64,000 nt of DNA from Spinacia oleracea (GCF_020520425.1 NC_079491.1:47296027-47360026); one strand, 5' to 3'; positions 33,281 to 47,298 are shown, counted from the first letter of the stretch. The notes: a model not told the origin generated them from the sequence alone. Numbers and translations: made by a program.

Positions 33281-33662
33281 GGAAAGACGGTCTAACGGTT
33301 AGACCATTTTTATGCATGCACTTTAACTAATTAGTTAACCGCTGAAACCAATTAGTTAAGTTTGAAATTCAATTAGTTAAGCAACGAAACCAATTAGTTA
33401 TGCAACCAAACCTATTAGTTAAGCACTGAACTAATTAGTTAAACAATGAAACTGATTAGTTAAGCAATGAGATCAATTAGTTATGATTTTATGAGTTTTA
33501 GTTACTAATAAGTTTGTTCGAAAATAATAATATTTAATTATTTGTCTTTATACCTTAACTATTTTGTTATTCAATTAGTTATGATTTTATTACTTATAGT
33601 TATGTTTTACACTAATTTAGTTAGTACTAAAAAAGTGGTCTAACCGTTAGACGGTCTTACAC
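33281..33662. mobile_element. MITE with palindromic GTCTAACGGTTAGAC ends
   Basis: The left end AAGACGGTCTAACGGTTAGA and right end, inverted, AAGACCGTCTAACGGTTAGA match apart from one base. The interior carries many copies of AATTAGTTAA at roughly 20-base spacing. No reliable target duplication is seen. No gene. Confidence 0.7.
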
Positions 33663-34170
33663 AAAAGCTTTTGTAAAAAGAAACTGAATTGAAATCCCAA
33701 AAATAAATGAGTTAAAAAAGAGATGACAGTAAAAGCAAATTATACCATCATAAATTATACTGGTAATTAAGTGATCAATCAATTTTCATTCGAGTTTAAA
33801 AGAAGACACCTTATAGGCTTGAAGTAATCTTTAGTTAATTAAAACTTGAGACCCTTAAGAGAATTAAACAAAGGTTGAAGAATTCTTGTCAATTTTGCCT
33901 AAAAAAAAAGCATTTTAGATGAACTTTAGATGGATTACAAAGTCCAAACAACTCATGAGTTCAGATGTTGACTTATATGATATCTCCTCTTTTTTTCTCT
34001 CTTTTTACTCTCTTTGAAACTATGCAACACAGCCTATTCTACATGGCACAACCAATCACTATGCAACTTAATGATGGTTTCTCATCCTTTTTTGTTAACA
34101 CACAGAAAAATAACATTGTGATGGTAAAACTTTACCACGTAAATGCAACCTCAAGTACTTTAAAAAAATA

Positions 34171-34406
34171 GTTTTTCCGTTCTTTTTAAGTTGACACAAT
34201 TCTTTTATCACGGTTGTCATTTCAATCATTAACATCTTTAAAAATTAAAAAAAATTAATGTTATAAATCTATACAATGAGACGATCATAACAAGATATCA
34301 CATGACTATACTTTTTCTCAAGTATAAATCACAATTGATAATCAAAATAGATTATATACGTAGTGTCAAAAGTCAAATTGTGTCATATAAAAAAGAACGG
34401 AGGAAT
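34171..34406. mobile_element. Short Stowaway-like MITE
   Basis: The left end TTTTTCCGTTCTTTTTAAGT and right end, inverted, ATTCCTCCGTTCTTTTTTAT share CCGTTCTTTTT and then GACACAATT further in. TA flanks both sides (34169-34170 and 34407-34408). Confidence 0.7.
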
Positions 34407-37300
34407 TAAGTTCTAAGCCAGTTTTGATTGAATTTGGATCATACAAAAGCATCCAAGCAAAATGAAATCATTGTTCATGGACCACATATTTCTATATGAT
34501 TACAAATGGGAAGAACTTTTTGAAATTTCCATTAGAGGAATGGGGAAGAACAAATAAAAAAAGAGGAAGTTATATAACTATATTTAGTATTGGGTTATGA
34601 AATCGAAACACCTCAATTATTCCACCATGTCGTCCATGTCTAATTCTGTATAACCAGTGGATGCTTCCAATTAACAGCAACTTAAAATAGAAATATTTAC
34701 TTTTACATTTACTAAAGTAGCAAAAGGGATCTAGTTCCCTAAAATCCCCACAATGTGCAAAATTAAGTCCTCCCCTTTATTTCCCCTTGGGGGTGAGGGG
34801 GGTACGACAAGGTGTGTTTGCAAAACACGGTGGTCTTCCTAGGCCGTACCAGCACACGGTACAAGCATGGTACAACCAGTTGTACATGAGAATTATAACG
34901 ACTAACCACTTCAATCTCCTCAATCTTCAAAAACCTTGTTTCCATCAACATGCAGTCGTAATTCATACAAGGCCTGCCAATTCACCAAAAGAATGTCAGA
35001 GCAAAGAATGTCAACTTCAAAATATCTTTTAATAGTGTCCCTCTCAACTATTTACTGTCTTCATATAATTCAGCAAATATTCTATTTATTGAAAAAAAAA
35101 AAAAAAAAAAAAACAGTTACGGGGAAATAACCATCCTGGCAACTAAATGAGCAATGAAAATCCATCATTAGAAGTTGGAAGCAGCAGATGGAACCCAACA
35201 GACTTCAATGAATGGGAAATGAGCAGTGAAAGCAGAAACATAAGTTGAAATTTGATAGCAGGAGCAAGTCAGAAACCTATCTCTGAAGTCAGGCTACAGA
35301 ATGGGAAATGCACCCAGATGTACTGTACGTTGCCTTTCTTTTCCATCTATCTACTTTCGTGCTTGCCTTCATTAAAACTATTACTCCAAATTCAACTTTC
35401 CCTCCCAATTTACTACCAGCAAGAAACCTTGTGATTACTATCTTAGCTTATTCACTCAGTCCTGGTCTATTCTATATCACACAAGTCAATATGTCAATGG
35501 AAAAAGAAATGTGTCATAGGCCTTTCAGTTGTCAATGAAATCTGTACATACTACAGAGAGGATAAGCTTCAACAACAAAATGATAAGAGTGCAAGAGAAT
35601 GAAAAGGTTTGATGGATGCGGCAGAGGATAGAAGAACTAGTTTTTCTTTTTTGATAAGAAAAATATTATATTATACTAACAGTAGGAAAAAAGGAGAGCA
35701 AAACAATGAGAACAAGAAGTCCTCTGATGGATAGAAGAACTAGTTCACTTAGGTGAAACTAGTACAGGAACAGAATTTGTATCAATTAATTTGATGGGCT
35801 GCCACACTTGATTGACTGGTACTCTTTTGGAAACATGACAGGCAATTGATGTTCTTTGGATTTGATTCAATGAAGCCATACTTTCCATTATAAATAAACT
35901 CTTCTTGAAAGAAAAGAAAAAAGAGATCAAAGTTTGAGCCTTTTTATGTAGCAATTCTGCATAGTACCCTTCTACTATTGACAATTCTGATTATCAGATA
36001 TGAATGATCACTGAGGCCAAACTTTCCATAATAAAACTTAAACTCTTCTTTGAAAGAAAAGAAAAGATGAGAAAAAATAGAATCCAAATGATACCCCTGA
36101 ACTTTGGAAAAGATTAGTCATCTGACATGCTAATGGGAAATTTTATCGGTTCCATTAATTTTCTAATTCGGATACCTGTCATATCATTTTAGTTTTAAAA
36201 TAAACCGAAACACCCAAAATTTCAGTCCATGTATCCTTTCTCGAGAATTCCCTCAACCACCATACGTATTCTTCAAAGGCAACTACGGAGATCCACTCCC
36301 CTCATCTCACTCTCTCCTCCACCTGCAGTCAAGCACTGCCAACAGGCCCCATCATGCATCCCCTTGGCCACCAAGCCCATCAACACCAGTCTCTCTTTTT
36401 CGCTCCTTGACTTTTTCTCTTGGCCACCAAGCCCACATCAACCCACATCCCTTCCCTTCTGCCAGCAGCCCCCATTCTCTCTCCCCCGCCAACACCACCT
36501 CTAACTCCATCTAACTTTTACATTACTCTCCTTCAAGTCTGCATACAGGAAATCAATCATACAAAAGGGCCAGCAAAAGGTCAAGAGGAGCTGAGATTAT
36601 CTCCATTTGAGTGATGTGACCTTTTAACTTTCACCCCCACCCAACCCAATATTTAAGTAAAGAAAAGAAAATGGGAAATGAACTACCAAACATCGACATT
36701 AGTTAGCCAGGAAACAGCATATATCATTGCCAGAGAAGATGGTCAAAGCAATAACCGACAGTCAGCAACTACACCAACTGGTGCGCCCTACCTTCTGCAG
36801 GAAAAGCCCCAACAAATTGAATCTTAATTTACAGGATTTACGCATTTTCAACAGATCTAGCCATCTAGGGTTTGGACATTTAAATCAGCTTAGAATTTCC
36901 TTGAATTTGGTGTTTTTCATGGGAATCAACGTACAAGGAGTGGACAGAAGTTGGTGTTAAGGGTATGGGGTACACAACAGCAAAATGGTGTGCCAGACTG
37001 CCAGTGCACCAGGACCGGAACTGACAAAATGCAACTTCGATTGCTGGGCGTAGGAATGAATAAGGTGACAGTGGGTAGAAGCGTAGAACTAATACAGTAT
37101 GAGTGTATGACAAACAAATGACTGATACAATCATACAATATACTAAGATAATCAACAGGTTCAACCAGGTGAAAAATAGGTGGGTTACTATCAGATAATT
37201 ATAAATACATCATACATTCACCAGCAAAGCCCAAAGACACTGACCACCACACATACAAGATCAAACTAGCTCAACATACCAGATGGAGATTGTGAATTAA
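34407..37300. other. Intergenic region and eIF2B beta 3' UTR; no gene found
   Basis: About 2.9 kb of AT-rich sequence with an A run (about 35090-35112) and short unconnected open frames. None has recognisable domains or splice-linked continuation. The last few hundred bases before 37301 should include the 3' UTR of the eIF2B beta gene. Confidence 0.5.
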
Positions 37301-40300
37301 TTAATTTCCAGCAGCTGATTTTCGTTGTAGAACCAAATCATCGGCAGAGTAGTAATCCGCAATCAGTCGGTACATATATGATGGATTATGCCCTCCACTG
37401 TAATGAAATAAGATTTGCTATAAGACATGTCCATGCAGCAAAGTACCCAAAAAAACATAATTATCAATTATGCAGCTGCAGAACAGAAAGTAAAAGAACA
37501 GAAGATATGACCCATAGCCACCAGCCTATTAGAAAGCCCCAGTAGAAGCTCAATTCATTGACAATAAGGACAAATTTCTGTGTTACACCTGCGAACCTAG
37601 TATCATTCAAGTCTATCAAGTTCCCCAGCTATAAAACAAAAATAATCCGCCAATAAATCCTTCCAAATCAACATGTTTAAACTCCATCATTTCATTGATA
37701 ACGATTTCTACAAACTAAATAGATAATATATCTCTCCTCCAAGCCAACCTTTAATATAACATGCATTTCGTAGTGGAAATTTTGTTTTTTACCAACTTTA
37801 ACAAAACACAATTTATTTTTTACCACCTTACTTAATTTTTTTTGTATTTTACCACCTTAAAATATAAAAAGAATTGTTTTTGCCACCAAGTGACGTTTTC
37901 CGTCACTCTACAACTACACAAATCGACAAATTTTTGTGACGGAAAACGTTACTTGGTGGCAAAATTCATTTTTTCATTTTAAAGGTGGTAAATTACAATA
38001 ACAATTAAGTATGGTTGGTAAAAAAAACAAATTGTGTTTTTTTAAAGGTGATTTAAAAACACAAATTATCATCTACATAGTTCTAAGCATATACTAAGCC
38101 CTTTCACCATATTTTTTTTAATATTATAAACAAATCACGTGCTTGTCGGATTTCAGGTGCAGGTAAAGAAGTAGAGCGCAAATTCTCCAGCAAGCCTCAT
38201 CGTCTTCACTCTTCAGTGACAGTAATTGGTGAACGCCACATGATGGACCCAGAAACAAATCCCCAGTTATCTATGAAAACCTTGCGGTGGTGGAAAGAGG
38301 TAAAAATCAGGGTTGCCAAGGTGTTATACAAGCTCATAGGAGTGATGGGACAATCCCAACTCCCAAGAATCCAAAACCATCATGGACGCATTGTCAAATA
38401 GGTAGAAGACAAAAAATTACTAGAGGAATCCAGAGTATTGTGTGAAATTCAAATCTCATCCTCAATTGTTCTGCTTCTTCCATTATCCTTTCCTACTTTC
38501 CCCATGACAACATAGTTTGTAAGTTTCACAACTGAAGTAGAAAGCAAGCTAAGATGATTATTCTCAATAACTGACAAAGACCATGATAGCAGGGCAGAGG
38601 GAGTTTCCGTGTACAAGGCTATTCTTCAAATTGTTTTTGTAGATTAAAAAAAAGTCTATTAAGCATGAAAATAAAATTCTAGGAGGGGGAGTATGGGGAA
38701 CCAAAAGTTCAACATCAAGGGGAAAAAAAGGAGAAGAATACCAATCACCAAATACATCTTACAAAGAACACACCAGAGAATACCCCATGACTCCATGAGT
38801 ATGAGCCCAAAAGGAACTACATAAACCAGCTAATAAGGATGCAGGAGTAAACACGTAATCTTGAAAAATCCTATCATTCATCTTCAACCAAATTTGTGCC
38901 CTTATGCCGCCCAAAACTCATACTGACGGAGAAGTAGACAACAAGATAAAATTGCAGCCATTGTATTGTAGAGGTGCTGCTGTGAAGAGGTGCTGTTGTT
39001 AGACCAGAATAAGTAGCTATCCTTTATTATATATTGACAAATAATTGATTGGGAGTAACTTTTAAGGAACCTTCTTAGAAAAGTGCCCTTTGCATACTCA
39101 ACCAGAAATTTCACCATTCACACCCCCCACCTCCCTCCCTCCCCCCCCCCCCCCACCCCCCACCAAGAATAAAGAAAATATCTTTGAATATATGTTCTCA
39201 GATTGGTGAATCAGAAATTTTCTTCAGAAAATAAGATGTCTTACCTTACAGATGGAAAATAACTGGAATCATACTTCCTTGTACAACCAGCATACAAAGA
39301 AATTGCAGGCCCCTGGTACTCCTATCACATTGGGTATGATTTTGCCGGCTCGATAGAGGAGATATAATAGCTAAAGCTATGGGAAGAGGATTGTACCATG
39401 AGAGAAGCAAGGAGGTCAATTCTATATTTCATTTCTTTTTTAAAAAAGAACCCCCATGTATCATTTTGAGCAAATGGATAAAGCAATTATTCATATACAT
39501 CCCCAAGGCATAGTCATCATTTAACCTTACATTCTTGGTGGAGGGAGGAGTGGGACAGTTTAAAGGAAAAAATTAGGAGCCACAAGTCACAAGTAAATGC
39601 AAAATTCAAAAGAAACAGCATACTACCAACCACAAAAAGTTGCATAAAATAAGTATGTACTCGATTAGATAAAGTAGCTATAAGATTGAAAAATAAAAAC
39701 AGCTTACGTGTCAGTGATAAAGAGGCTAACGAGATTTGGTGGCACATAATCAAATGTCGGGTTGACAACATGAAGCTGCGGTTCGCCATTGCCACTTCCA
39801 AAATCTAAACAATCGGAAAATTCTCCAAAATCCAGCAAATCGGATGGGGATTTCAACTCATTGAGTAAGACTTCAGGGTTGTGAGGATACAAGGGGCATA
39901 ACTGCCATAGGTAAGAGTGTAAGACATTAAGCACAATCAACCTGTAAGCAATATAGAATGCTTAAAAGAATTATAAGAAAATAAAGATATTAAGATAATC
40001 TAAGATGCTATGCTGCTAGCATATAGTTATTGACTAATTGGTCAAGACAACCTACAAGTCAAAACAACAGAGAATACATAACCAAAAGATAGCGAAGCAA
40101 ATAAAGGGAGTAAATAGAAGAATGGAATAGATCTCGACTCTTGAGATTCTTAACCTATTATTCCGTTCAACAAAAATGTTAGGTTCCATACTTCCATCTA
40201 TCTACCTACCAACCAATCTGCTATTAAGCATAAACAGGTGAGTGTGTATCAGTCAACCTAATTCATGTTGATGCAATCTTCAGAGTAGCTTACATGTCAT

Positions 40301-43300
40301 CAAGTGGTAAATTGTACTTGCATAAAAAATATAGATAGTTAGGTAACAACAATAATTTTTATCAGTCATTTAGTCGTGTAATCAGTATTAATAAGTTTAC
40401 CTAGTGTCTCACTGTTTAGTTGTGAAGTTATTACTTATTAGTGCAACCCTTGTTATCTTGTATAAAGCAAGCGTACTTAATCATGTGAAAGCGAACATAT
40501 ATTCAATTTTCTCAGTCTCCACAGGTTAAAGCCTTGTTTCCACCATTAAAACTTCTCAGATGGCAGTCAATCACTTAATGCTCATTTTCCACAAAGTCCT
40601 TGAACCTTTATCATGTGCTCATTCTCTGCCTCAGCCTAATGTCAATCCACAAAGGCTATCTAAGCTCTACATTGCATTTCATCATTCAGCATTTCAGCCC
40701 CATCAAGAACTCAAGAAGCATCCTATAGTTGGCCAGTAAATAGAACAAATGGTATGCAACTTTGTGAATGTCATTTTTTTTGCCAAAATAAGATATGAAG
40801 TGTATACTGCCCCACATGCAACTGTACACATCACAGGCCTTCATTCCTCAATTCTTTGAACTACTTCAGTTCACAACAGCATCCCAGCTTCCTTAATTAT
40901 AAGAGTGTATAAGCAGCTTTCCCCAATTTTATTAGCAGATAAGCAGACATTCGACTAAGATGCTGTAAGATCATTACTAAGCACATTGCTGAAAGTTTTT
41001 TTCTACATGCTAATGACGAAATCATTTGAGGTAACATTAACAAGCTATTCAGTATGATGATGAGGTTGAATCGACTCAAACGAAAACAAGAAGATTTTGA
41101 AAAATATGAAGTATACTTCACATTTTGTAACCAGAATCAAGAATTATTGGAAGTATTGCTCAGTAGGATTAGGATAGCAAATTGAGGGCATTAAAGCCCA
41201 CAATGTAACGAGGAATCTCTTTCTATAACCAAGCATTATAAAAAGGACGAACAGCCAGAGGTAATTACCTTGTGACTTCCTGCAACAACCACAAATGGGA
41301 CAGCATGTCTTTGAGCAGCAAGAGCAACCATATTCAAGCCAACAGGGGCTATCAGTCCACCATTAGCCATAATGGCATGAGCTCCAACTATGACCTTCAA
41401 AGAACTTTAATTCTTAAAATTGATTACATTCTAGGAAAAAGAATTGACATACACCAACAGAAGTTGGCAAACATACCATGTTCACTCGTGATATCATTGC
41501 AAAAACAGCAGAGTCGGTTATCACAGTGGTCTGCAAACCTCTAGCCACTAATTCTTTGGCAAGAACATGTCCTTGGTACCTGGTTCCAAAGTGACATCAA
41601 ACATATCAACCCAAAATTTAAGCACAAATATATTGTCAATTAAGATATTAATGGACTTTTGCTAATTGCCGACATGGTCCTTCACTGTTGATTGTGCAAG
41701 AAAGTAAAGAACCCACAAAAAAAAAAAAAAAACCAAACAAACCAATGCAGCACAACTTCAGGTCTTCATCAGTAAACACTGCCTCTCTACTAAAATTTAC
41801 TCCACAATAAACGAGTTTCAAGCTTCGAGATCATGTTCCCCTATGCCATTTTCTTGTAAGCTGAGACTCTGAGAGAAACTACTGTTCTCATCCCATTCCC
41901 CAAAAAGAGTGAAGGATATTGTGATATCAACTCACATTCTTAAATAAATTCAAAGCAATGCTTATGAAGAATACTATATAAAAAAGAGCCTAAGCTAAGC
42001 AAACTTTAAAAGATTTTCTCGAAACTAAGATGGAAATTATAGGACTAATAGGAGATTCATTGTATACTTAAGCTCTGGTCTTCTGGGGAAGCTCCTACAC
42101 AGTCTTTTATGAGAAGATCATATAGTTAGTAATTTCAGGCCTTGCACCTGGTTTTGATCTTTTTTTATCTTTACTTCTTTAAAATAAATCCAACTTCAAA
42201 ATTATATGGACTATGAAAGTACCTTGGAGCGCCTTCTGCGACAAAGACCCTAAAAGAACGTTTCTTCTCCTTTGCTGCACAGAGAAATTCCATCACTGTT
42301 CTCGACCGGCCTAAAGTCAATATTACCTCACTGCAATAGTCACGGTTGAATGAGCAGATAGGACATGCCTGGTTTAGAGGATATTACGACAAACAAATAT
42401 GGAAATTTAAAAGAAGAAAAGACACACACACACACACACACACGACCAACATAAACACGCATACGGGTATCAGAAAAACATAGTTGCATGTATAGTGACA
42501 GCCTCTAATTTAAGGAATCTAAGCTGTCAAATAATTAATACAAAATTGCAATTTTTTTCTTGTTCGTGGATAATGGACAGTGATATTCCATTCATCCCTC
42601 ACCGAACTTCCCATTTCTCCATTTTAATTTGTTCTAACATCCCATTTGCGTTTTTGGGTTGGTCCACCAAATAAAGTAGGAAAAATTGACAAAAATAATC
42701 CTAACTATTCACCATCTTCTTTAACAGTCCCAACTATTGAATAACTAATATGAGAGATTCCTGTATTGACTTGTTCAGCAGGTTAAATAAGCACGGTGGC
42801 ACATTCCCGTTGGTCATCTAGAAAAAGTATTCCTCAACTTTTACCTCTCCACACATCCCGCCTCTTCCGGCAGCATCATCACCCATCCCAGCAAGCGGAA
42901 GCCAAGCCTAGTCCAGCTTTGACAACCACCATTCTGCCACGCTACATCCCTTCCGACACCATCCTATCCCAGCCACCCTTCGCTTTCATCACCATCTTCA
43001 TCCACCGTACCGAGTACTGAGCGCCTCAATCAACCCTTCCCTTCTCCCGACCGAGAAGCGCAAACTTGTCCCACCACCAAACATCCACCAAGAATTAATT
43101 ACACCATCACCGGAACTCCACCCTTGCGTTTAATTCAAGTGTTGGGTGAGACTTGTATCTGAATTTAATTTGCATTTTTTTGTATGCGTACTACCAAACA
43201 ATTAGCCACAATTTCTTGCATTTTTGTTACTGTGTTTTAGTTCACAATAAACCTCAACTTAAAATGTCACAAAATATAATGGTATTAATATATTAAATAA

Positions 43301-45753
43301 ATCACAAAAGGAGGCAACAAACTGATAAGTTACAGAGGACGAGAGAAGGTAGACGTGAAAAAGGAAATAATTTGTGGTTATCATTAACTTAATTACATAA
43401 GTTCACCAAGATTCTTAACTTTTTAATGGATAGGTTACTAAAGAAAAAGAAGGTGGGGTAGGCAACTTCAAATTAATGATACAGAGTGGAGAGAGACGAC
43501 TAAGGGGGACAGGTAGGTGGTAGGTCCAAAATTCACCACTTTCTTTCACCTCAACAAAAAATTAAAATTAAAACACTACCCACTCTATTATTTTTCATCC
43601 CTTGCCAAAGTGCCAATTATCTTCTAAATCTATGTACCCAAGAGAAATGGAAGTTCTTTGAGAGACAGAAGGAGTACTTGCCTTTACAACTATATCCACG
43701 AAATCATTAGGCTAGAAAAGATATACGAAGTATTAAAAAAAAGAAGGTAGCAAATAGGCAAATGCAGCTATGCAACTAAACTTGATTTCATATGCCGGAC
43801 AGAATGTAAACTTGTTAGCTCTTACTCCCTCCGTCCCTTACTACTCGCCCCAGTTTGATCGGCATTCGGCACAGAGTTTTAAGCAATTTAATTGACTTAT
43901 TAATTTATTAGGTGGTAGTTGATAGTGGGGTATTTTTTTAATATAGTTAGTGGGAAATGTGTCAAATAAAAGGTTAGGATGGGGTGGTGGTGGAGGTGGG
44001 TTGAAATTTTTAATGTTTTTTTAGGAAGTAGGAATATATGTGGGTACATGGTTAAGAGAGAGAAATGATATAATATTAGTAAAAATATGTCATTTATAGA
44101 AACGGTGCGAGTATTAAGGGACGGCTTTATAAGGAAAGTGGGACGAATATTAAGGGACGGAGGGAGTAATTGATTGACTTTTCGATTGAGCAGGTAAGAC
44201 CCCTCTCCATGGAAGACCATCTAATCTCAATCACCTCCTTCTCATATTCAGATAACATACGCTACAAGTAGGAAGGCAAATTTAACTGAATAACATTCAA
44301 AAGGAAAATGAATACCTTCTCATGACAACAAATAATGTTCAACAATTATTTGACGTTCTTTTAATGCCAACAGGCAATAGGTAACCCATTAACGATGTAT
44401 AGAAGAGAAAACAAGAACATACTTTTGATGAATGTGCTCAACTGCTTGCTCAGCAATCTGCTCATGGCAAGTGTCAATATCCTGAATGAGCTCATTAACA
44501 GCTTCAATGACATCATGCTTTAGTTTTCGAATCCTGGAGCTCTTATCTGCGGCTGCAGAGCTTAATCATTAGTTAATCAGTAGACAAAGAAAAAATGGTG
44601 AGCTCCACATGAAATCACAAAAGCACAATTATTCCCATCTTTATTCAAGCCCTTTCAGTGAACTGCAGTAAGCTTAATGTGAACAGCACAACTTACACTT
44701 GCATTTTCCTTCAGAATCACCCCCAGATGATGAAAGGGGAACAATAGTAGCATTAGGTACATCTTCAAGAAGAGTATGTAGCGATGGTGGGCGCAAAGTC
44801 TTCCTTGCTGCAGCAGCTAAGGCGGCTGCTGATAGGACAGGGCGGTCATCTCTGTCATTTTCATCGTCATCACTTCCATCTGATATATTCAGGTCACCTA
44901 TAGCTGCGGTAGTAAGAGATAAATCCTCCTCTCTGATAATATGCAGTACCCTCCTGACAACATTTCCAACAGCAAGCTCTGCAGTTCAATACAGACGGGA
45001 GTTACTAAAAGCTCACACAACGTACATTAAAAGCCATCACCTCCAGGCACTGTGATACAAGGAGCCAGAAGAGATAGTTTTTGAAAACATTAGCAAGGAA
45101 TCCTTAGAGGGGTAATGGAGGTGAAAAAGGCCCACTCTGAGTACCTAACTAATTATATGAAGCGCATGCACATCCAGACTCTCATTTCACCACAATTCAC
45201 AATTCCTCAAAGAGTTCCATATTTATTTCCCTCTATAACATTTGCCTATTTGATGTCTGCAACATATGCATATGGTGCAAAGAAATAGTTAAGAGATTTT
45301 TTTCTCAACAACACGTGTAAAGTGCAACAACGTTGTTATACCTCAGTTAAACTCTCAAAGTAGCCTCACTTGTAGTTTAATGTCAAACAAGATTTTCAAT
45401 TGCAAAATTTGAAATCTTCAAAAAGTTCAAATTAGCATTTACACAGAATAGAGGCCTACCCACAGGGTTGGCAGCAATTAGCTGCTCTCCAACAGCCTTT
45501 ACAGAATCAATGAGAGCTCCAGCTTGGTTTGTGTAGGGAATTCTCTGCTGGGATATAACTGAACGAAGAAACTCCGCTGTGTGTCTTGCTGTGGCTTGTG
45601 ACCCCTCAATTTTACTAAAATAAAATAAATAAATAATTGTAAACAAGGTAATTTATCTGTAAACTTCAAACAGATCAAAAACTTAAAGCAGTCACCATAC
45701 CGTTTTCTGAGTTTGTTAACAAAATCGTTGACAAGAGCTTGTACGTCAGGCAT
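37301..45753 (-). CDS. EIF2B2: Translation initiation factor eIF2B, beta subunit
   Basis: Exons on the minus strand: 45701-45753, 45460-45614, 44697-44978, 44423-44552, 42223-42330, 41477-41579, 41269-41394, 39708-39901 and 37301-37397. All phases join cleanly, giving 415 residues, close to other plant eIF2B beta proteins. It starts MPDVQALVNDFVNKLRKR. An N-terminal helical region follows (AEFLRSVISQQRIPYTNQAG, VGEQLIAANPVELAVGNVVR) and an acidic insert (ISDGSDDDENDRDD). The C-terminal alpha/beta domain of the eIF2B alpha-beta-delta family contains EVILTLGRSRTVMEFL, FRVFVAEGAPRYQGH, HAVPFVVVAGSHKLCPLYPH, FDYVPPNLVSLFITDTGGHN and YRLIADYYSADDLV. In the cytosol it forms the regulatory core of the decameric GDP-GTP exchange factor for eIF2. 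Introns hold several MITEs and simple repeats. Confidence 0.93.
37803..38045. mobile_element. Foldback MITE in the last eIF2B beta intron
   Basis: Two arms of about 100 bases (37803-37905 and 37937-38045) are inverted copies. Both contain AACACAATTT, TACTTAATT, TTTACCACCTT and, nearest the 31-base loop, GCCACCAAG and CGTTTTCCGTCA. The whole could fold into one long hairpin. Confidence 0.75.
39134..39164. repeat. C-rich simple repeat in an eIF2B beta intron
   Basis: A run of CCTCCCTCC followed by about 15 C and more C-rich sequence, within the intron 37398-39707. Confidence 0.9.
42423..42443. repeat. (AC)n microsatellite
   Basis: About ten AC units in the intron 42331-44422; a likely polymorphic marker. 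Confidence 0.9.
43825..44166. mobile_element. Stowaway MITE in an eIF2B beta intron
   Basis: Classic ends: CTCCCTCCGTCCCTTACTAC on the left and its inverted counterpart CTCCCTCCGTCCCTTAATAT on the right. TA duplications lie at 43823-43824 and 44167-44168. 342 bases, no gene. The long open frame across its minus strand is not a gene. Confidence 0.9.
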
Positions 45754-45782
45754 TTTTAGTTTATTTATCCCGAAAGTTAGAC

Positions 45783-46857
45783 CTGAAACAATGTAGCTCA
45801 CACAATTTAGCTCTTCCTAATTTCATTAACCTTCTACAAAATTCTAAGATTATATAGGGCTCTTTTGACCATTGTCCATCGATCAGAATCGATAATATGT
45901 AACAAAAAGGCTAGCTGACTGTAGCAACACATGCCGCATGTCACCAAATAATGATATTATAAATAGGGTTAATGGGGAATTTTCCCATCTAACTGCTGCT
46001 TAAGCTACTTAATTACAAGGCTAAGTGATTGCATAAATATATGCATGCATCACAAAACAATGAAATTAAAGAACTACTCCGAAAATGAGAGTAGAAGATC
46101 TTAACAAATACGGTGTAGACTCGTAGTAACTAACATATAAACTAAGTAACTAAATGACAAATGCAGCATAAAAATCCCAGACTGTTCTCATCTTCTGCCC
46201 AAAACCATCTCCTACACAGAATTAGGGGTGCAACCAAGCTAACTCAACCCACACTTTGTAGGCTTGAGCTCAAATAAGTAAGTTTGAGCTCCATGGGCAT
46301 CAAATGCCTTAGCCAGGGATTTTTCACTTTCTCTTTTGTTTTTCCGTTTGATTAATTAGAAATTTAGAATCTGAAAGCTACTGAAATCTCACAGACAATG
46401 CTTACTCCAAAACCAATTACTCTAACCAGCCAAAATATACAATTACATTATCAACAATAGTTCAAAATTCACTGGAAATTGAACAAACACCAACCTGACT
46501 CTCTTTCTTCAATTTTTCTTCAAAATCAAACAAAACTACACTAGAAATTGTTGAAAATCGTTAAGCTAATCAACCAGGCTAACCAACAACAACGGGAATT
46601 AAAAACCCTAATCCACAATTGGAAAATTAGCCCACAATTCTTCGCCACTCAACTTCCCAAATCAACCCAGCAACTATGTTATCAATGAAACATGCATTTG
46701 TAATTAAAAAAAACATTGGCAAATTGACAAAGTACTGGACCAATAAAAACATTTATTGATATACAGCCATAACAAATTTTGGAACTAATTACGGAGTATA
46801 CAATGAAGAAAAAGGAGGGGGGGGGGGGGGGGGGGGGGGATGGTGGTTATAAGTTAC
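45783..46857 (-). other. 5' UTR intron of eIF2B beta
   Basis: Minus-strand donor CTCAAG/GTAACT at 46857 and acceptor TTGTTTCAG at 45783 bracket 1,075 bases just upstream of the start codon. The non-coding first exon would begin near 46900-46930. Close to the donor the transcribed strand carries 23 consecutive C (46817-46839). Confidence 0.65.
46817..46839. repeat. Run of 23 G
   Basis: Uninterrupted G on the plus strand, C in the eIF2B beta pre-mRNA, 18 bases inside the proposed 5' UTR intron. Run length may be inexact because long homopolymers are error-prone. Confidence 0.95.
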
Positions 46858-46965
46858 CTTGAGGAGGAAGCACAGAGATGGTGAGAGAAACGGCAATAGT
46901 GAAGCTCGGAAAAAGCTCGGAAATTCAGAACATGTGTACGTGTGGTAAATGGTACTCCGTAATAC

Positions 46966-47298
46966 TTACGGCCTGGTAATAAATAATGGTTGTGTACGTG
47001 TGGTAAATGTAATAAATAATGGTAATAAGAATAAATATAAGTGTTATTTTATAAGAAAAATAACATTAAAATGTCCATAGTAATACAATTCTTGGTGTTT
47101 TCTTTATAAATTTGCATTTCTACCAAATATCATTCCTCAAATAGTAATGGAGTTAATGGAAATTTATGAAAGAAATTTTTTTGACTGAACTATCATTACC
47201 ATGGGAATCATTACTATGGAATGAATATTGATTTCCTTAAGCATTCAAATTCACTCCCATTGACACCATTTATGGTCCGCTACCAAACGAGCCGTTAT
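46966..47298. mobile_element. Possible diverged MITE upstream of eIF2B beta
   Basis: The left boundary TTACGGCCTGGTAA and right boundary, inverted, TAACGGCTCGTTTGGTAGCG share only short similarity. The interior has AATGGTAATAA-type motifs that recur inverted (CATTACCATGG). Weakly supported. Confidence 0.35.

Noticed and set aside
42796..43020. 74-residue ORF in an eIF2B beta intron
   Set aside because: Simple Ser/His/Pro-rich composition, no homology recognised, intronic.
43900..44220. 106-residue minus-strand ORF
   Set aside because: Almost entirely inside the Stowaway MITE and an intron of eIF2B beta.
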